Below, one piece after another: positions 14,804 through 16,193 of a stretch of 16,193 nt of DNA. This DNA comes from an uncultured Clostridium sp. (GTDB lineage Bacteria > Bacillota_A > Clostridia > TANB77 > CAG-508). The stretch is taken from assembly GCA_930980675.1 (NCBI GenBank), contig CAKNIU010000024.1, positions 1 to 16,193 of the forward strand, read 5' to 3'. The stretch's first letter is position 1, and each line of letters opens with the position of its first letter. A model generated the notes under the pieces. It had not been told where the DNA came from, ran no database searches, and was given only the letters and a program-made list of their open reading frames with translations. Made by a program: the position numbers and the translations under genes.

Positions 14804-14892
14804 TAATAAATATCAAGAATTTTATAAATAAAAAATCGCACGTAATTTTTAAGACATAGTATCATTAAAGAAATTAAGGAAGGATTGATAAA

Positions 14893-15708
14893 ATGAGTGG
14901 CGAAGCAAAAGAAAAAACTAAAGAAGAAAATAAATCTAATAAAAGTAAAGAAAAAGTTAATAAACCTAAACAAAAAGATGAAATACATGATAGCAAAGAA
15001 AATAAATTAAACAAAGTAATTTTAACTATATTATTAATACTTGTAATTTTAGTAATTGCAATTGGAATAATTTATGGCGGAAGGATAATAAACAAAGTAA
15101 AACTAGATAGAGAATTAGAAAATCTAGTTAGCAAAGACATTTCATCAGAAGATTTATCAAATACAACACCAGTTACGTCTGGAGAATTTGCAGTTGTAGA
15201 ACAAACTGTAAAAGAATATTTTAAAGAATATTCTGACTTAAGAAAACAATTTATGGATAAAGTAAATGATGAAAGGTTAGAAACAATATTATCACCAGAA
15301 AATTACAACCAAGATGGACCGGATTTTACAGAATCAATAAATTATTTAAATATTTCAAAAGAAGAATTTAATAACATAGCAGATAGCTTACTTGAATTAA
15401 TATCAAAAGAAAACATAGAAGCAAGAATAGAAAACGAAGATGTAAGTGATTACTACAAAAATTTATATAATGGCTATTTTATAGAAAATGGCGATTTATC
15501 AGGTTCATTTCAAGAAACATATCAAGATACTGTAGATAACAGAACTTTAATGAATAATTTATATGATAATGAAATAAAAATACTTAATTTTTTGACAGAA
15601 AATAAGGCACATTGGGAAGTGCTAGATAATAAACTTACATTTGATAATCAAGATTTAGCAAATACTTTCAATAATATGAAAGCTAACTTGTATGTAGAGC
15701 AAGAGTAA
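14893..15708 (+). CDS. Unrecognised single-pass membrane protein
   Basis: I do not recognise this 271-residue protein. Seen: residues 1-40 are very rich in Lys and Glu and look disordered and cytoplasmic. A hydrophobic segment at about 42-62 (VILTILLILVILVIAIGIIYGG) is followed by KVKLDRELENL. The remaining 200 residues are acidic, Asn/Glu/Leu-rich and mostly helical, without Cys, and are probably outside the cell. No protease, hydrolase or binding motif stands out. AAGGAAGG (14876-14883) lies nine bases before the ATG. It starts 89 bases after cysS on the same strand without an obvious terminator between, so it may be read from the cysS transcript. An internal membrane-anchored signal rather than a cleaved one is likely, since no signal-peptidase site is obvious. 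Confidence 0.8.
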   Translation: MSGEAKEKTKEENKSNKSKEKVNKPKQKDEIHDSKENKLNKVILTILLILVILVIAIGIIYGGRIINKVKLDRELENLVSKDISSEDLSNTTPVTSGEFAVVEQTVKEYFKEYSDLRKQFMDKVNDERLETILSPENYNQDGPDFTESINYLNISKEEFNNIADSLLELISKENIEARIENEDVSDYYKNLYNGYFIENGDLSGSFQETYQDTVDNRTLMNNLYDNEIKILNFLTENKAHWEVLDNKLTFDNQDLANTFNNMKANLYVEQE

Positions 15709-15769
15709 CCAAAGTTGAAAATTTTAAATGAAAAATATATAATAAGAAAAACAAAAGGAGCAAAAACAA

Positions 15770-15826
15770 ATGACAAAAATCGCTGAAAGCCTTGGGGCTG
15801 TATATATATATATATATATATCGTAA
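15770..15826 (+). CDS. Mini-ORF containing a (TA)10 tract; possible remnant or variable short gene
   Basis: Seen: AAGGAG (15755-15760) lies nine bases before an ATG that opens 18 codons, MTKIAESLGAVYIYIYIS, then TAA. The YIYIYI part is encoded by the TA repeat at 15801-15821. Losing one TA unit would instead read on for about 20 codons (IVRFNKIEICKHRDK...) and end in the terminator stem; gaining one would stop at 15833-15835. The product is unknown and the ORF may be a leader or a gene remnant. Only the ribosome binding site argues for translation. Confidence 0.35.
   Translation: MTKIAESLGAVYIYIYIS
15801..15821. repeat. Simple dinucleotide repeat, (TA)10
   Basis: Ten and a half uninterrupted TA units inside a short ORF. 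Such tracts can change length by slipped-strand mispairing, and each two-base change shifts the downstream frame. The true copy number may also differ because of sequencing or assembly error. Confidence 0.9.
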
Positions 15827-15861
15827 GATTTAATAAAATAGAAATATGTAAACATAGAGAT

Positions 15862-15913
15862 AAAGCTATGCTTTTTAGACGTATTTAAAAAGTCTAATTA
15901 GTATAGCTTTTTG
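15862..15913 (+). terminator. Rho-independent terminator after the TA-repeat mini-ORF
   Basis: AAAGCTATGCT (15862-15872) pairs with AGTATAGCTTT (15900-15910), with one G-U pair. A two-by-two mismatch follows, then TTAGAC (15875-15880) pairs with GTCTAA (15892-15897). The outer arm ends in a T-run to 15913. It closes the transcript carrying the mini-ORF and perhaps the 14893 gene. Confidence 0.8.
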
Positions 15914-15940
15914 TTGTGAAATAAAGAAATCGAACAAAAA

Positions 15941-15983
15941 GCAAGCGAAAACGATTGCAAAATAATTTTCTTTATGATATAAC
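15941..15983 (+). promoter_or_regulatory. Sigma-A promoter with inverted repeat over its -35 element
   Basis: TTGCAA (15955-15960) and TATAAC (15978-15983) are 17 bases apart, with an extended TG at 15975-15976. The inverted repeat GCAAGCG-AAAA-CGATTGC (15941-15958, one mismatch) overlaps the -35 and could be an operator. The prepilin-like gene starts 57 bases after the -10. Confidence 0.55.
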
Positions 15984-16039
15984 ATAAAAGTAAAGTATTT
16001 GGACATAATAACTAACAAATGAAAGGAGAAATTAAACTG

Positions 16040-16193
16040 ATGAAATTAAAAGAAAAAGGTAGAGAGAACAAAATTACAATGAAAAAATTAAAGAAACAAG
16101 TAAAAGGTATTACATTAATAGCTTTGGTCGTTACAATCGTACTAAATTGCTGCGAAGCAGCAATGGACCGAATAAATAGAAAAAGCAAAATAA
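16040..16193 (+). CDS. Prepilin-like N-terminus, partial and atypical after the hydrophobic start
   Basis: Seen: AAAGGAG (16022-16028) precedes an ATG, and 51 codons stay open to the window edge. A basic leader (residues 1-22) is followed by KGITLIALVVTIV (22-34). This resembles the type III prepilin signal common in Clostridia, where a prepilin peptidase cuts after Gly23 and a long hydrophobic helix follows. Odd: the helix should continue (LLLILAG or similar), but at residue 35 the sequence changes to LNCCEAAMDRINRKSKI, which is polar. The change coincides with a perfect hairpin at 16146-16164. Position +5 is Ala rather than the Glu of classical pilins. The gene may be truncated by a recombination or insertion event, or this may be an assembly edge in a repeated pilin start. 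Confidence 0.55.
   Translation, partial: MKLKEKGRENKITMKKLKKQVKGITLIALVVTIVLNCCEAAMDRINRKSKI
16146..16164. repeat. Perfect hairpin with GCGAAGC core at the window end
   Basis: ATTGCTGC (16146-16153) and GCAGCAAT (16157-16164) form a perfect 8-bp stem with a GAA loop. The core GCGAAGC is known as an exceptionally stable single-stranded DNA mini-hairpin. It sits inside the open frame of the prepilin-like gene, exactly where that frame departs from the family pattern. Confidence 0.75.

Noticed and set aside
16164..16172. TGGACCG near the end as part of a T-box
   Set aside because: The T-box antiterminator core (TGGNACCGCG type) is incomplete, and no specifier or stem I structure is present.

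Overview
The window is strongly A+T-rich DNA with Firmicutes-type signals: near-consensus sigma-A promoters (TTGACT-N17-TATAAT and similar), long AGGAGG ribosome binding sites, U-tailed hairpin terminators and frequent AGA arginine codons. The 5' part of spoIIID and a 24-codon spoVM point to an endospore-forming member of the Clostridia. Most genes are core housekeeping genes. Both ends run into abnormal reading frames (a probable frameshift in spoIIID at the left, a prepilin-like gene that leaves its family pattern at the right), so the window may be a complete contig; this is inference.

Layout. 1-156 (-): 5' part of spoIIID. 157-575: intergenic, with a sigma-A promoter, three or four successive RNA hairpins and a U-tailed terminator, which together look like a roughly 200-nt structured RNA or an attenuated leader. 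576-4396 (+): RNase J, glutamyl-tRNA synthetase and a small DUF951 protein, closely spaced and probably one transcript, ending at a bidirectional terminator shared with a convergent gene. 4486-4899 (-): an unrecognised protein with two membrane segments, divergent from rpmB (5082-5276, +). 5417-5717 (-): two tiny genes, a 50-residue hydrophobic protein and spoVM, the latter facing rpmB. 6006-7727 (+): a membrane-anchored GH18-type glycosidase with SH3-like and amine-oxidase-N-like domains, preceded by an unusual palindrome between its Shine-Dalgarno sequence and start codon. 7922-8749 (+): an unrecognised protein. 8856-9332 (+): greA with its own promoter and terminator. 9452-14803 (+): aldose 1-epimerase-like protein, a 59-residue membrane protein, valS and cysS, probably co-transcribed from a promoter at 9390. 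14893-15708 (+): an unrecognised single-pass membrane protein. 15709-16193: a mini-ORF containing a (TA)10 tract, a terminator, a promoter overlapped by an inverted repeat, and the start of a prepilin-like gene interrupted by a very stable hairpin.

Themes: translation and RNA metabolism (gltX, valS, cysS, rpmB, greA, rnj, DUF951), sporulation (spoIIID, spoVM) and cell envelope (GH18 enzyme, several membrane proteins). No complete new defence or mobile system is visible. The features most worth a second look are the structured RNA upstream of RNase J, the hairpin-bridged Shine-Dalgarno sequence at 5972-6008, the small gene beside spoVM, and the right-hand end. No tRNA, rRNA, CRISPR array or T-box was recognised.
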